Origin: Prostheceraeus crozeri
Taxonomy: Eukaryota; Platyhelminthes; Polycladida; Euryleptidae
NCBI GenBank assembly: GCA_907163375.1
Contig: CAJQUW010011061.1
Coordinates: 124,001-188,000 of the forward strand
Length of the DNA stretch: 64,000 nucleotides
Direction: 5' to 3'
A program made the position numbers and the translations under genes. The notes under the pieces are model-generated. The model did not search any database and was not told the origin of the DNA. It was given only the letters and a program-made list of their open reading frames with translations. Shown one piece after another: positions 54,301-59,248 of the stretch. Position 1 is the stretch's first letter; the number at the start of each line of letters is the position of its first letter.

Positions 54301-57056
54301 TTACCTACCATACCACTGCGAGACTGCACTTTGGTTTCACCGCTCATTCAACCAAAAAGTCCCTGTTTATGGCAATTAAATCGGTTGAATTTTCTGATGG
54401 TATTACAGCCACAGGAGATGCTCTCAAAGTTGCTAGACAGAAGCTAGTACCGCATGTGAGACCTGATGTAGCCAAGATTCTCATCCTGGTCACCGACGGA
54501 AGGACGAACTTTGGTGTCAATCCCGTACCAGAAGCAAACGAAATGAAGAAAATGGGAGTTCGGATTTATACTGTTGGCATCACCAACCAAATTAATAAGT
54601 AAGAAAAAGTAGGAATTCTATATGCAATCTCGTTCCTTCGGTCTCATGTCACGATCAAATATCCGGGGTAAAACGAAGGTTCTGTGTTCAACCTAGTCTT
54701 GGAGATAACTCACTAATCTGTGGCATATTTCAAGCGTTTGATCAACTATGAAACCTAACCGTCAAAACTAGAAACACTGGACGAGGCATAGCTATGAAAT
54801 CGTGAAACAAATGCGTATCGCCCTTACAAGTCGAATTGTTGGCTATATTTCCTATCTTATTGATGTTTTACTGCACTTTAGTGCTTAGCTCTTTGGTCAA
54901 ATCCCACTGATTTCATGGAGACAAATATTAGAATAGCAATTATCTGCTTTAAATTAATACTTTCACGTTAACGCCCGAAGTTTCTGTCCCATTATAGCCA
55001 TCATTCCCTACATGTTTATTGTCACTAAGCGGGTCTTACTGATGCCAATCACATTTGAGCTCAGATTTCTTCCTTATACTTCTGATATCTGGAGTTTTCT
55101 ATCCAAATTCGACTTCCTTGATGGCGATCATGCAAATGAATGTTCAAAAATATTGAGCAATTTCTTGGGAATTTAAGTCATCATGAAATTGAAATATGTC
55201 CAAAATACTCCTGAGCTGTGGTAATTTCGCTGAAATGCCAAAAGTTGCACTTAGGAAATACTATTTCCATAGATAAGCTACACACAATTTTGTCATAGAT
55301 TTATGATGCAAGCAGTCTTCTACGTATCTACATATTAGCGGGCTTAAATGTCATTTTCTAATGCATACAAATCCAACGGATTCAACAACAAACAGTTTCA
55401 AAGGATTTAAATAAAAAAGTGAAATTAAGTCTTATTTTGCGTAATGGTACAATGTGGGAAAAAGAAGGCAACAATGTATCCCACAATGATAATACCTGTA
55501 TCTATGCATGTGAAGGATATTTTCTCACACGCTTACGCGCCCTCAAATGTCCTACATTGTAGCCCTCAAAAATCCATGTACATGTTATACATGTGCGGTA
55601 AGATCGTCTGTGGGCTATAAGAATAGCCATCTGAATCAGGTTTAAATTAAGACAATCCGAGGGAATTAGCGTGCCCCCCAGGTATTTAAGGCCATTTTTA
55701 GGTGGTCGAGATTCCTGCATTCAAATGTCTGTGACTATCATTATTCCGACGCAAAGAACAGCTATATTGATAACGGCATTAATGCTAACTTTTCATTTTG
55801 AAGCTCTTTTGATTTGCATGCATTTGAAAATTATATTATAGCAATGTTAATACGATGTCTATACGACATTGAAAATGTAGTACGAGCGAAGCGAGGTCTA
55901 CGTTTTCAATGTCGTATAGACATCGTATTAACATTGTTATTGTTGAATATAGATATCGCGATTAGCCATAGAAATTATGTTCAAAGCAGATCATATCATG
56001 GACATCTAGATATCCATGATCATATCAATGAATCAGGCCATAGATTTCCAGAGATATGCAGCTAAGATATCCATGAAATGAATGTCTTTGGCGTAGAGGT
56101 ACTACTCATCAGCGACATTTAGTTGAAGGTGATGTTAATAAGGTAATGTGAAATATCTTATGTTAAACGGTTTCAATTGGGTTAATTCTAAAATCTATGA
56201 CAGTAAATTAACATAGAAAATGTTACATTTTTTATTACATTGGCTAGATATAGACATGTTCAACAATGAAATTTAGTAACATTAGAAAATAAGTGTAGAT
56301 ATGAATGATGAGCCCATATTGTACATGTAGATCTATGAAAATGATATCTGCGGCCTATCTATGACAATAGTATGACTATGTATTAATATTGCTTATGAAG
56401 TAAAATTAACATAGCTGAGGAACGTTTTCGAAGTATATCAATGCCATAATGATTTCAATTTTGAAGGAAATTTTTGATAATTTTCTTCATTCATTCGCAT
56501 GATGAAGAGCGTCGATTTTGGAGAAAGCTCTCCAGATATCCAAAGTCAGAAAGTAATCTAAGCTTACATGTAGATGCGATTCGCACAAGACTCTCCAATC
56601 CGCAATACAGCAATCATGCCTAGATTTTTAGATCAGTAGAGATGGTATTCATAAAAAAGTGACAAATCTTTGATATCCAAGTAATTCTTGCAGGAATATC
56701 GTGCTTATTTTCAAAAGTTTGCCATTTTCTACATTTAATCATGTATTTAATATACATGCCATAAAGAAATCCACGCACGACTCCCCAATTAAATGTACAT
56801 GCTCACTTCCGCATCTTAGACTATAAATATCACTGTGAAAATCCGACCCCTGGTAATTTGATCAAGATATCGAATTTCCGGATGAACGAGGCTTCTTTTT
56901 AATTTCATATTTAGAAGCAACCATCAAAGCTTGTCCTGCTATTATTCTTCCAGATCATCACTGAAAAAGATATCAAGTGATAATGAAGTACTGGCCGTGA
57001 AAGATTATAAACATTTGAATACATTAGTTAATTCAGTATCCAAAAAGACGTGCTAG
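30352..57056 (+). CDS. Secreted triple vWA-domain protein (multi-exon gene model)
   Basis: Spliced model of eight exons: 30352-30381, 40925-40970, 41403-41901, 42409-42512, 45691-46162, 49533-49636, 54106-54598, 56954-57056. All introns are GT-AG. The product is 616 residues: a signal peptide (MRLLLLLFSV from exon 1, VVIAHVVAA from exon 2, likely cut after HVVAA), an acidic linker, then three vWA domains at about 50-226, 243-418 and 442-616. Each has a DSSTS MIDAS motif, a GITATGD threonine, and an ITDG or VTDG aspartate. Cysteines bracket each domain (C45/C225, C238/C417, C437/C616). Module borders are phase 1 and each domain is split once at phase 2. Families with this layout (matrilins, vWA-only collagen relatives, invertebrate matrix proteins) bind collagen or other matrix proteins through the metal site. 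The precise ligand is unknown. The stop at 57054 is unusual; see exon 8. Confidence 0.8.
31960..32237 (-). other. Unrecognised coiled-coil-like open frame
   Basis: Minus-strand frame, open for about 90 codons. The N-terminal part is charged (RDGERELEERRLNNL), followed by MDPRTALLRRIGDREQNVYS and LKHQLQMFDLRLIRMRHKNY. Composition and heptad-like spacing suggest a helix or coiled coil. The end reads ...AAGCAGAGGTAACC, so a donor (GTAACC) directly precedes the TAA, which would suit a real exon. However, no good acceptor lies at the 5' side (a TGA cuts the frame there). I do not recognise the protein. It may be an exon of an unknown gene nested in intron 1, a decayed exon, or chance. Confidence 0.25.
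33761..34053. repeat. Palindromic repeat D, copy 1
   Basis: Contains a long hairpin. The left arm 33933-33980 runs from ACAATAGTATTAACATAGAT to CAACAATGTAGGACATTT. The right arm (34000-34048) is its complement, around a GGCGCTTACGCGCC centre. The outer part (TATGGTACAATGTGG, GGCAACAATGTATTCC, ATCTATGCATGTGAA) and the right arm recur in the same orientation at 55441-55597. Probably a MITE or foldback element, noncoding. Confidence 0.7.
35519..35540. repeat. (AG)n microsatellite
   Basis: Eleven uninterrupted AG units in intron 1. Confidence 0.95.
36247..38808 (+). mobile_element. piggyBac transposon with TTAA target duplication
   Basis: A 2562-bp element flanked by TTAA on both sides (36243-36246 and 38809-38812). 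It has perfect 13-bp terminal inverted repeats, CACTAGAAGCACC and GGTGCTTCTAGTG. Next to the left TIR lies the near-palindrome TGTGTCAAATTTGACACA. Related copies of the TIR-plus-palindrome module occur inside, at 36427-36459 on the left and inverted at 38750-38777 on the right. It carries one frameshifted transposase gene. The uninterrupted site in MITE copy 1 (around 12692-12712) confirms the exact insertion point. The clean ends suggest a relatively young insertion. Confidence 0.92.
36634..38346 (+). pseudogene. piggyBac transposase, two frameshifts
   Basis: About 570 codons beginning MDRPRRPAAVV, with an acidic N-terminal region (SGDDMESDFDDAP, SSDESANEES) typical of piggyBac. The DDE_Tnp_1_7 core follows: LTVDEELMPLK (first Asp, near 37383), VTGDNFFSS (second Asp, near 37614) and GVDCVDQM (third Asp, near 37924). 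The C-terminus is a Cys-rich zinc-binding domain (CGSQGCNNLG, CSKCSKVKCGKC, CFCC) that binds the element ends. Two breaks disturb the frame, one near 37143-37165 and one near 37855-37876. All catalytic and Cys residues are otherwise retained, so decay is recent. The ATG at 36634 is the best start. Confidence 0.88.
40925..40970 (+). CDS. vWA gene exon 2: end of signal peptide
   Basis: Preceded by TTTCAATGTTTTTGCAG and followed by GTAAGT. Reads VVIAHVVAAIDDEVA in phase 0 and leaves in phase 1. It completes the hydrophobic core and supplies a small-residue cleavage site (VAA before IDDE). The first codon of exon 3 is then completed as GAA (Glu). Confidence 0.72.
41403..41901 (+). CDS. vWA gene exon 3: vWA domain 1, main part
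   Basis: Acceptor TTCACTTGCAG, donor GTAAGT. Encodes residues 26-192. An acidic helical linker (EYLRELDELIDLKSVK) and C45 are followed by the vWA fold: ADIMFVLDSSTSVGAKNW (strand A and MIDAS D-x-S-x-S), VRVSLITFNTIATLQF, EGITATGDALKMA (MIDAS Thr), and RILILITDGKSNFG (MIDAS Asp). It ends at TVGITSEVD. Metal-binding residues are complete, so ligand binding through a divalent cation is expected. It enters phase 1 and leaves phase 2. Confidence 0.92.
42409..42512 (+). CDS. vWA gene exon 4: vWA domain 1, C-terminal helix
   Basis: Acceptor TTTTTGCTTTTAG, donor GTGAGA. The 104-nt exon enters phase 2 and leaves phase 1. It encodes TELKKISSDNHAFLVKDFTH followed by LALVLGDISHKTCK, the last strand and helix of a vWA domain. 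C225 may pair with C45 to close the module. The same 104-nt exon design is seen at 49533-49636. Confidence 0.9.
42513..45690 (+). other. vWA gene intron 4
   Basis: Contains a 24-bp unit (CTGATATATACTTCAATGAT plus TCGT) twice in tandem at 43967-44014 and a pogo/Tigger-like terminal repeat fragment at 44680-44770. Otherwise AT-rich with no supported exon. Confidence 0.5.
44680..44770 (-). mobile_element. pogo/Tigger-like MITE end
   Basis: Read from the minus strand, the right end is CAGTAGAACTTCCATATTAC then GGACACC, next to a TA. Upstream an inverted partner reads AACTCCATATTGCGGACACC. CAGTAGAACxTC with GGACAC repeats is typical of Tc1/mariner-superfamily pogo-type ends. A further GCGGACACCTCTG word lies at 44623-44640, so the fragment may start earlier. 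It is incomplete. Confidence 0.5.
45691..46162 (+). CDS. vWA gene exon 5: vWA domain 2, main part
   Basis: Acceptor TTATTCACCTCAACAG, donor GTAAGA. Encodes residues 227-383. A short Pro-rich linker (VMPKPIVGPPKC) is followed by ADIMLVLDSSTSVGPANW, VRVALVTYQTTVSLQFGF, EGITATGDALKIA, KILILITDGRTNFG and TVGITSEIN. The MIDAS is complete. The acceptor was chosen by phase (1) and by its match to the equivalent acceptor of exon 7. A second AG at 45648 would add about 14 codons but lacks that match. Confidence 0.92.
46163..49532 (+). other. vWA gene intron 5
   Basis: Phase-2 intron inside vWA domain 2, starting GTAAGA and ending TCATTCTTACAG. It holds a LINE fragment (46587-47545). The remaining 2 kb (47546-49532) is AT-rich with nothing recognised. 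The tract 48433-48621 is open but lacks motifs. Confidence 0.6.
46587..47545 (+). mobile_element. LINE fragment with FADD motif and PHD-like finger
   Basis: Inside intron 5. Translation gives LTWEAVFADDLLLVAGSDEE (RT motif C), GLIVNSSKTKVMLL, then a Cys cluster CVVCLKDVDSNSIKCRRCQF that continues CSYKRCSG, a PHD-like insertion known from invertebrate LINE ORF2 proteins. Beyond a stop at 46977, further remnants read VVRWMC near 47212. An open piece at 47321-47542 has MCGHVERKDEYQWMKRV and GRRSVGRLKKSWSDNIKEDL, the conserved ORF2 tail. Several stops and frameshifts show it is dead. The element lacks its 5' end. Confidence 0.8.
49533..49636 (+). CDS. vWA gene exon 6: vWA domain 2, C-terminal helix
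   Basis: Acceptor TCATTCTTACAG, donor GTAAGA. It is 104 nt, phase 2 in and phase 1 out. Encodes AALKTISSDNKVLVVKDYSL, then LNTLVNGVTKKTCR. It completes the Rossmann-like fold begun in exon 5 and places C417 opposite C238. The intron just after it (TTTGTGTCCACA) resembles the sequence after exon 8, so the duplicated unit extended into the intron. Confidence 0.9.
49748..49978 (+). repeat. Inverted-repeat arm, left
   Basis: Complementary to about 53122-53335. Matching landmarks include CAACCACTTTTCATAATTAA, CATCCAACCGTCATCAGGGA, AATAGTCTAGTAACTGAGAA, ATACATGCATGCAAATTTCT and TTCCATAGAAAA-like words. Identity is high but not perfect. Outside and inside these limits the similarity stops. The arms bracket about 3.1 kb holding the RT-associated gene and the mariner-like element. 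Confidence 0.8.
50314..51420 (-). mobile_element. Retroelement C-terminal region with CCHC finger and nuclease-like motif
   Basis: Open for about 368 codons on the minus strand, ending GNAAAILEA-stop. The first part (GRLGARQAYGIALPALISSI) resembles the region after the RT thumb in a widespread invertebrate retroelement group. It is followed by a CxC-x9-H-x3-C knuckle (CRCGTTVDKQGLHTLSC), then GRVPRHGALNETIRLAL, KRPDGITIFPFASGKCLVWD, and a terminal QRININIQRGN. A knuckle followed by R-P-D and a later D/E is the pattern of restriction-like endonucleases at the C-terminus of R2/CRE-type non-LTR elements, so that is my preferred reading. The first 14 bp come from the adjacent mariner-like terminal repeat, so the visible start is not native. 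The RT core is not seen intact here. Confidence 0.65.
51671..51961 (-). pseudogene. Mariner/IS630-type transposase, C-terminal part
   Basis: 97 codons. WIGRRGFHEWPPRSPDLTIC and NFWLWSYVKENVY match the end of the DDE_3 domain of Tc1/mariner-superfamily transposases, where the motif is W-P-P-R-S-P-D-L-T-P-x-D-F. Here the usual Pro-x-Asp is replaced by I-C-N, so the last catalytic acidic residue appears lost. The tail SLQEMRLSIKDTLTNIPNDM and CEVSIQEEGRHIEH is also typical. The helix-turn-helix and the first two catalytic Asp are missing. It is a non-functional remnant. Confidence 0.75.
52143..52276. repeat. 68-bp tandem duplication
   Basis: AACCGTAGGTAATAAACAGC, followed by GCAATATTGTTTTCTTAATC and an ATTTAAGAAGAAAAATCTTC stretch, is present twice in a row with few differences. 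It lies inside the mariner-like element and probably arose by slippage after insertion. Confidence 0.85.
52689..53114. repeat. Cluster of nested palindromes
   Basis: Three successive hairpins. 52689-52831: TTATAATGGATAGAGGAT pairs with ATCCTCTATCCGTTGTAA around CCCGAGGGCTTTAGTACGAG. 52829-52971: AAAGTATGCCGGATTATTA pairs with TAATAATCTGGTATACTTT. 52976-53114: GAGAGGAAATA pairs with TATTTCCTCTC, with inner TTTCCTCCC and GGGAGGAAA. No coding. They are likely stacked foldback elements inside the arm-bounded block. Confidence 0.7.
53122..53335 (-). repeat. Inverted-repeat arm, right
   Basis: Complement of the left arm at 49748-49978. It starts at the inner side with ATTATCATTGTTTCTGCCTG and ends with AACCACTTTTC-complement words and a TTTATTATTT stretch. 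The sequence outside (CTACAAAAATCTATAGCGGG) is unrelated to the sequence outside the left arm. Confidence 0.8.
54106..54598 (+). CDS. vWA gene exon 7: vWA domain 3, main part
   Basis: Acceptor TTATTTATTTCAACAG, donor GTAAGA. Encodes residues 419-582. The linker VVIPGHIVKSPVIISPVRC is longer than that of module 2. Then come ADIMIVLDSSTSVGPANW, VRVALVTYHTTARLHFGF, DGITATGDALKVA, KILILVTDGRTNFG and TVGITNQIN. The MIDAS is complete. At DNA level it is nearly the same as exon 5, including an unbroken identical run of about 40 nt around the MIDAS, so modules 2 and 3 are a recent duplication or have been homogenised. Confidence 0.92.
55441..55597. repeat. Palindromic repeat D, copy 2 (internally deleted)
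   Basis: Matches the outer left part and the right arm of 33761-34053 in the same orientation (AATGGTACAATGTGGGAAAA, GCTTACGCGCCCTCAAATGT, CCTACATTGTAGCCCTCAAA). The central left arm is missing, so it no longer folds fully. Confidence 0.65.
55842..55936. repeat. Near-perfect palindrome, 39-bp arms
   Basis: The left arm 55842-55880 begins CAATGTTAATACGATGTCTA. The right arm 55898-55936 is its complement with a single mismatch. The loop is the 17-nt TACGAGCGAAGCGAGGT. The near-identity of the arms suggests recent origin or active arm correction. Confidence 0.85.
56954..57056 (+). CDS. vWA gene exon 8: vWA domain 3, C-terminal helix, with in-frame TAG
   Basis: Acceptor CTATTATTCTTCCAG. Encodes SSLKKISSDNEVLAVKDYKH, then LNTLVNSVSKKTC, codon for codon equivalent to exon 6 up to the last Cys. 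Exon 6 continues AGA G|GTAAGA. Exon 8 reads TAG|GTGAGT, so the protein would end at C616. 34 bp on, a second TAG|GTAAGT (57088-57094) is followed by TTGTGTCCACA, the sequence that follows the exon 6 donor. The second donor is therefore the orthologous one. Using it preserves phase 1 but includes the TAG. Exon 8 thus looks like exon 6 with a 33-nt insertion carrying a stop. Confidence 0.8.
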
Positions 57057-57846
57057 GTGAGTCATTTTGTTTTGTTTTTTGTGTGTTTAGGTAAGTCACT
57101 TGTGTCCACAGTATTCTTTGTCGTATGGTACATCGGTCTTGGTGGCGGAACACGTGAAGCTTTGATTTAAGCAGCAATGGCCACTGCTTCGTTCAGTGGT
57201 TGACTTTTGATGTTGTAGTTTGGGTATTATGTGGATACTTACTGTTATGTTATTCTGGTGGTGCTGTAATTGGTATAAAGCGTCAAACAAAAGGAGAAAA
57301 TCTTGTCTCATTTGTATCTTTCATGTTCTGTGAAACCGAATTCATATTGATGGCGACTTTATAGTGGATATCTGCTTACTGTTCGACTTTCTTACCCGGA
57401 ACTCAATGACGTCTTTCATGTTTCGCAATGATTCTTTGATGCACATGTGTCACTTGATGTTGTTGCATAAGGTGTGATATTTTTAAAATCGCTAATGAGT
57501 TTCAAGATTATGAACATTATCTTGCTTGAAAATGCATTACGAAATTCTGCAAATCATGCGCAAAACATTAAATTCTTGGCAATTACGCTTGCTCTTCTTG
57601 AATGATTATAGGTCCTACTACGGTGTATATTATTTATTCTAGTGAGATTAAAGCAACTGTGTGACATACCTCTTTATCAATATACTCACCGGAATGATAG
57701 CATCATAGAAATTCAACGTTTCGCTCTGTTTAAGCTAGCTAGACTAGAATGGACAACAACGGTTTGTTGATGGCCGCTTCAGGCGTTCGCTTGGCACCGA
57801 TCTGGGTCAATGTTGCTGGATCCTAAGGAGAATCAAATTTCCGAAG
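57057..57846 (+). other. Downstream of exon 8, no exon seen
   Basis: The first 100 bp resemble the intron after exon 6 (GTAAGTCACTTGTGTCCACA, then CTTGGTGGCGGAACACG). No polyadenylation signal close to the TAG is obvious. No other feature up to the MITE target duplication. Confidence 0.4.
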
Positions 57847-57854
57847 CATGCAAC

Positions 57855-58463
57855 CACAGAATTAAATATTTTGTTTATATGCTTCGGTTTGCTAGAAGTG
57901 TATTTTATTCGAAATCGCCGGCACATCGCGGAGCTTAATAAGTGAGCAAAAAGGAATTCCTAACACCTTACAGAGATATGAAAAACTCGTGCGTCGCTTG
58001 CGGATTAATGCGAGTTCCAGCTAAGTGCTTCGATTGCCAAAATTCCTTCAGATTCGAAGAATTCAGATCATTGCGCTCAACTTTTCTCCATAATGTTGGC
58101 CCTTCCGATCATTATTAAAAAAAGTAGCAGGCGAACGAAAATTAGTTCACTTGATGATTTCACATCCTCTCCTCTGCATTCCTCATTGTATAGTGCATAC
58201 ATTGAATCGAATGTTAGTCAAGGCAGCGATGTGTGTTTTGGTGTGTGCGAAGTGATATCACAGCACGCACGCATCTCTCACTGGCTCTGGTGTCCTCTGC
58301 TGACAGCTATTGTTTGCCATTTCCAATAGCAAGCGATACACGAATTATCCATTCGAGAAGGAGCAAGTTATCTGATTCTGTGATGTACCATTTCGATATC
58401 AAGGCTAGATACGATTCTTCCATTCTAGAAACCGAAGTGCGCGCAGATGAATGTAATTCTGTG
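57855..58463 (-). mobile_element. hAT-like MITE, copy 3 (8-bp TSD)
   Basis: A 609-bp element in reverse orientation to copies 1 and 2. It has TIRs CACAGAATTA and TAATTCTGTG and a perfect 8-bp duplication CATGCAAC (57847-57854 and 58464-58471). Shared internal landmarks, read in reverse, include the CATAATGTTGGCCCTTCCGA block, CACACACCAAAACACACATC and GAAGGAGCAA words. No piggyBac insert and no transposase. Confidence 0.88.
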
Positions 58464-58719
58464 CATGCAACAGGTGCAGATTCTTGCTGTGAGGCGACTT
58501 TTTGCAAGACATTTTATCAAAATATTTTTGTATGCCAAGAGAAATGATAATGGCCGGCCGTGAATCTTTACAATGTGCACTGAGAAGCTGCCGGTACCTT
58601 TCCATTGTCAACCACTCGAAGCCGCTATCGTTTAGGTACCGTTGTCATGCCATCGCATTTTCGAGACGTGCTATTGTTTTCCAAGTCCATGTCCCCTCTA
58701 ATCCTTTCTTGTTATAGAG

Positions 58720-59240
58720 CAGGGGTTCCCAACCTAGGTTACGCGTACCCCTTGTGGTCCGCGAAGGACTTTTGATCGGTACGCACAACATGGGAGATTT
58801 ATCATCATTAAATTTTACTTTCATTACTTTCCTGTTCATGGGTCAGTTGAACTGCTAAACTTTGTGCGCATTCCGCTTTGGATTGTCATCATCTGGCCTT
58901 GAAGTAACCGTTGTTAATTAGCGACCACCAACTGCACCTCAGCCACATACTTATGCGAACCCTGATTCTCGACCATAGTAATGATTGAAAGCAAACAAAG
59001 ATTTCGTTTGATGTTGGAGCATGACTTTCGCTGCGCTTGTGCGCATCGGTTACGCATAGTTAAATTTTTGTGCTATAAAATTACGAATTTCGTATATTTC
59101 CACGCTTAATTAAATTTTACGAGTAGCATGATTGAATTCTTACTATTTTTTATATGTTTTGGTGAGAATACGCGGAATAATGAAAAATCCTATGATTTTC
59201 GATTTCCGGGTACGCAGCATGAAAAGGTTGGGAATTACTG
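58720..59240. mobile_element. Charlie-like hAT MITE with 8-bp TSD
   Basis: A 521-bp element. The left end CAGGGGTTCCCAACCT and the right end AGGTTGGGAATTACTG (its complement with three mismatches) are flanked by a perfect 8-bp duplication TTATAGAG (58712-58719 and 59241-59248). CAGxGGTTCCCAACC is the classic terminus of hAT-Charlie elements in animals. Words such as GTACCCCTTGTGGTCCGCGA near the left are also typical. It is unrelated in sequence to the CACAGAATTA family. No transposase. Confidence 0.88.
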
Positions 59241-59248
59241 TTATAGAG

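Larger units (their letters stand above)
54599..56953 (+). other. vWA gene intron 7
   Basis: Phase-2 intron inside domain 3, ending CTATTATTCTTCCAG. It contains repeat D copy 2 (55441-55597) and a near-perfect palindrome (55842-55936). The rest is AT-rich with TACATGTA-like words and no supported exon. Confidence 0.55.

Noticed and set aside
58093-58611. Several overlapping frames on both strands.
   Set aside because: They lie within the reversed hAT-like MITE and recur in its other copies without conserved protein sense.
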